Below, piece after piece: positions 6,425 to 8,110 of a DNA stretch of 8,110 nt. The number at the start of each line of letters is the position of its first letter. The first letter of the stretch is position 1. The position numbers were made by a program, and so were the translations under genes. The DNA is from Lachnospiraceae bacterium (GTDB lineage: Bacteria > Bacillota > Clostridia > Lachnospirales > Lachnospiraceae), in assembly GCA_017651385.1 (NCBI GenBank), contig JAGCCY010000033.1, positions 1 to 8,110 of the forward strand. The letters are read 5' to 3'. The notes below the pieces were generated by a model that saw nothing but the letters and a program-made list of their open reading frames with translations, was not told the DNA's origin and made no database searches.

Positions 6425-8110
6425 TTACATGGACTTCCTTTCTGCAATTTCTGCCATCTTGGCGTCATTGAGTCTGGTATCTCCATGTACTCTCGAATAG
6501 CTTAAATAACCGTTCATACGGTCGATCTTTGTAAGGTTCCTGCTTCCGCACTTGGGACATACATCCATCTCAAGTTCCTGATGACCGCAATCGTCGCAAT
6601 ATGCAAGCGAAAGATTTACGCCTTCGTAGAATCCCATATCCATTGCTCTGTGAATAAGAGTCTTAACAGCTTCGATATTGTAATCAATGGGATATTTTAC
6701 ATACTGTATCTTTCCGCCGTTTGAAAGATCCCAGAATCTGTTTTCGAGATCCTGCTTCTGAATGGGAGTGATATCTTCGGTCACATGACAATGGAATGAG
6801 TTGGATACATATTCCCTGTCGCTTACGCCTTCCACGATACCGTATTTTTTACGGAACTGCTGAATCTGGAGACCGCAAAGGTTTTCTGCGGGGGTACCGT
6901 AGATCGCATAAAGATTTCCGTCTTCTTCTTTGAATTCGGCTACCTTTTTATTGATATGTTCCATAACTTCAACGGCAAACTGTCCGTCTTCAACAAGAGA
7001 CTTTCCGTTATAAAGCTCCTGAAGCTCGTTTAATGCTGTGATTCCGAAACTTGCGGTCGCGGACTTAAGCAAAGGTTTGATCTTATCAGAAAGCTTAAGA
7101 TGACCGCCGAGGAAACCTCCTTCACAATAAGCAAGGGGATTCGTGGATGCGCGCATCTCGCCCAGATATGCATAGGTCCTTATATGAAGCTGTCTTATAA
7201 GCTCAAGATAGTAATCCAGAACTTCATAAAAGTCTCTGCTTTCCTTTCTTGCTTTTGCAAGGATCATCGGAAGATGCAAAGAAACCGCTCCGATATTGAA
7301 CCTTCCCACAAATATGGGCACATCTTTGTCATCAGCCGGATGCATTCCGCCTCTTTCGTACCAGGGCGACAAAAATGCTCTGCAGCCCATGGGGGAAATG
7401 ATCTTTCCGTACTGCTTATACATTGAAGCAACATATCCCTTGCCCGTTAACGAAAGCCAGTCGGGATACATTGTCTTGGCGGAACATAAAACGCCCGCTT
7501 CAAAAACATCTTCAAGTTCTTTTCCGGGTCCGTGAAGATTTTCATCGTACAAAAATACGATCTTAGGGAAAAGAACGGGCTTTTTGCATTCTTTCTTGCC
7601 CTGGCCTTTACGTCTTACATTTAACATCTGGATGGTACCGAGTTTTGCAAATCTTCCGGTACCCGTTCCTGCGGTCACGGTGATAAAAGGATAATCTCCT
7701 CTGGATGATGCAACGGTATTGAACTTATACTCCCAGCCCTGGAAGCCCTGCTCAAAATCACGGGTCACATCCTTTAATGCCTCTTCTTCGGCTCTTTCTT
7801 CGGATACACCTAAGTTCTTGTATTTCTCGACATATTTTGCATAAGATTTTTCGGCATAGGGCTCAAGGATAAGGTCAACACTCGGAACCGTAAATCCGCC
7901 GTACTGCTGGCTGGCCGCAGAAAGAACGATATCACCTATGACATCGAATGCCGTATCGAGGGTCTTGGGTTCGTTGTACCAGATATTACCCATCTCAAAT
8001 CCGCCCGAGAGCACATGCTCGACATCGAATAGACAACAGTTCATGGTATCTCTCCTGGCACTCATGTCATGGATATATATATATCCGTCACGACAGGCCT
8101 GGATCTCCTC
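6425..8110 (-). CDS. nrdD: Anaerobic (class III) ribonucleoside-triphosphate reductase, N-terminus outside window
   Basis: This oxygen-sensitive glycyl-radical enzyme reduces ribonucleoside triphosphates to deoxynucleotides. 561 residues are visible. The frame is open to the window edge, so the start and the usual ATP-cone region lie upstream. ATG 8065 is internal, because the conserved segment DGYIYIHD precedes it. Visible landmarks (edge residue = 1): N24-C25, the conserved Asn-Cys; C243 (codon 7382-7384) in PMGCRAFLSP, the likely thiyl-radical cysteine; zinc ligands C505, C508, C518 and C521 (CDDC and CPKC); and G534 (codon 6509-6511) in RMNGYLS, the inferred glycyl-radical site, 28th residue from the end. 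All core catalytic parts seen here are intact. The gene is followed after one base by nrdG, its activase. The N-terminal regulatory domain and any upstream NrdR boxes cannot be assessed. The reductant subtype (formate or thioredoxin/glutaredoxin) was not determined. Confidence 0.97.
   Translation of the reverse strand, partial: EEIQACRDGYIYIHDMSARRDTMNCCLFDVEHVLSGGFEMGNIWYNEPKTLDTAFDVIGDIVLSAASQQYGGFTVPSVDLILEPYAEKSYAKYVEKYKNLGVSEERAEEEALKDVTRDFEQGFQGWEYKFNTVASSRGDYPFITVTAGTGTGRFAKLGTIQMLNVRRKGQGKKECKKPVLFPKIVFLYDENLHGPGKELEDVFEAGVLCSAKTMYPDWLSLTGKGYVASMYKQYGKIISPMGCRAFLSPWYERGGMHPADDKDVPIFVGRFNIGAVSLHLPMILAKARKESRDFYEVLDYYLELIRQLHIRTYAYLGEMRASTNPLAYCEGGFLGGHLKLSDKIKPLLKSATASFGITALNELQELYNGKSLVEDGQFAVEVMEHINKKVAEFKEEDGNLYAIYGTPAENLCGLQIQQFRKKYGIVEGVSDREYVSNSFHCHVTEDITPIQKQDLENRFWDLSNGGKIQYVKYPIDYNIEAVKTLIHRAMDMGFYEGVNLSLAYCDDCGHQELEMDVCPKCGSRNLTKIDRMNGYLSYSRVHGDTRLNDAKMAEIAERKSM

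Noticed and set aside
6424..6486. Longer NrdG start at the in-frame ATG 6486
   Set aside because: The added 21 residues would overlap the glycyl-radical end of NrdD in another frame and match nothing in the family. ATG 6423 gives the usual MRYHNI-type beginning.
6425..8065. NrdD as a complete 546-residue protein starting at ATG 8065
   Set aside because: The same frame continues to the window edge and encodes DGYIYIHD, a conserved NrdD segment, just before this Met. The gene is therefore truncated by the window rather than naturally short.
8071..8086. Perfect 16-base palindrome GGATATATATATATCC
   Set aside because: It encodes the conserved NrdD segment Gly-Tyr-Ile-Tyr-Ile (from GYIYIHD) through alternating TAT and ATA codons. 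It lies inside a gene, so a regulatory role is unlikely.

Overview
This window looks like ordinary chromosomal DNA of an anaerobic, low-to-moderate G+C Clostridia-type Firmicute. G+C is roughly 40% by eye and AGA/AGG and ATA codons are common. A Lachnospiraceae-like host is my best guess. It rests on the strict-anaerobe class III ribonucleotide reductase, the style of GluRS and DegV, and a dUTPase with an N-terminal extension beginning MERIAKFEKVSEKRF. The species cannot be named from the sequence alone. All seven genes lie on the minus strand and are packed tightly. I see no tRNA, rRNA, CRISPR array, insertion sequence or phage gene, and no gene on the plus strand.

Read in the direction of transcription (high to low coordinate), there are probably three transcription units. 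(1) nrdD (8110 to 6425, its 5' end lies outside the window), nrdG (6423 to 5911) and dut (5903 to 5388) form a deoxynucleotide-supply operon: anaerobic ribonucleotide reductase, its radical-SAM activase and dUTPase. It ends in a hairpin terminator whose stem contains the dut stop codon. (2) A DegV-family fatty-acid-binding protein (5283 to 4411) has its own good sigma-A-type promoter. It is followed after 26 bases by a membrane hybrid histidine kinase (4384 to 2702). (3) gltX, glutamyl-tRNA synthetase (2616 to 1156), has an extended -10 promoter and a strong ribosome-binding site. Its last 14 bases overlap the TTG start of a UvrD/Rep-family helicase (1169 to beyond position 1, C-terminus missing).

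The genes within a unit fit together to different degrees. The nrdD-nrdG-dut set makes clear metabolic sense: it makes dNTPs without oxygen, then turns dUTP into dUMP for thymidylate synthesis while keeping uracil out of DNA. Pairing a DegV lipid-binding protein with a hybrid kinase whose sensor region is all membrane suggests a membrane- or lipid-related signal, but that is inference. The gltX-helicase overlap is probably translational coupling without an obvious shared function.

I found no convincing undescribed system. The points most worth a second look are the compact helicase with its non-ATG start, the DegV-kinase pair, the terminator that overlaps dut, and two start sites where a longer in-frame reading would run across a promoter.
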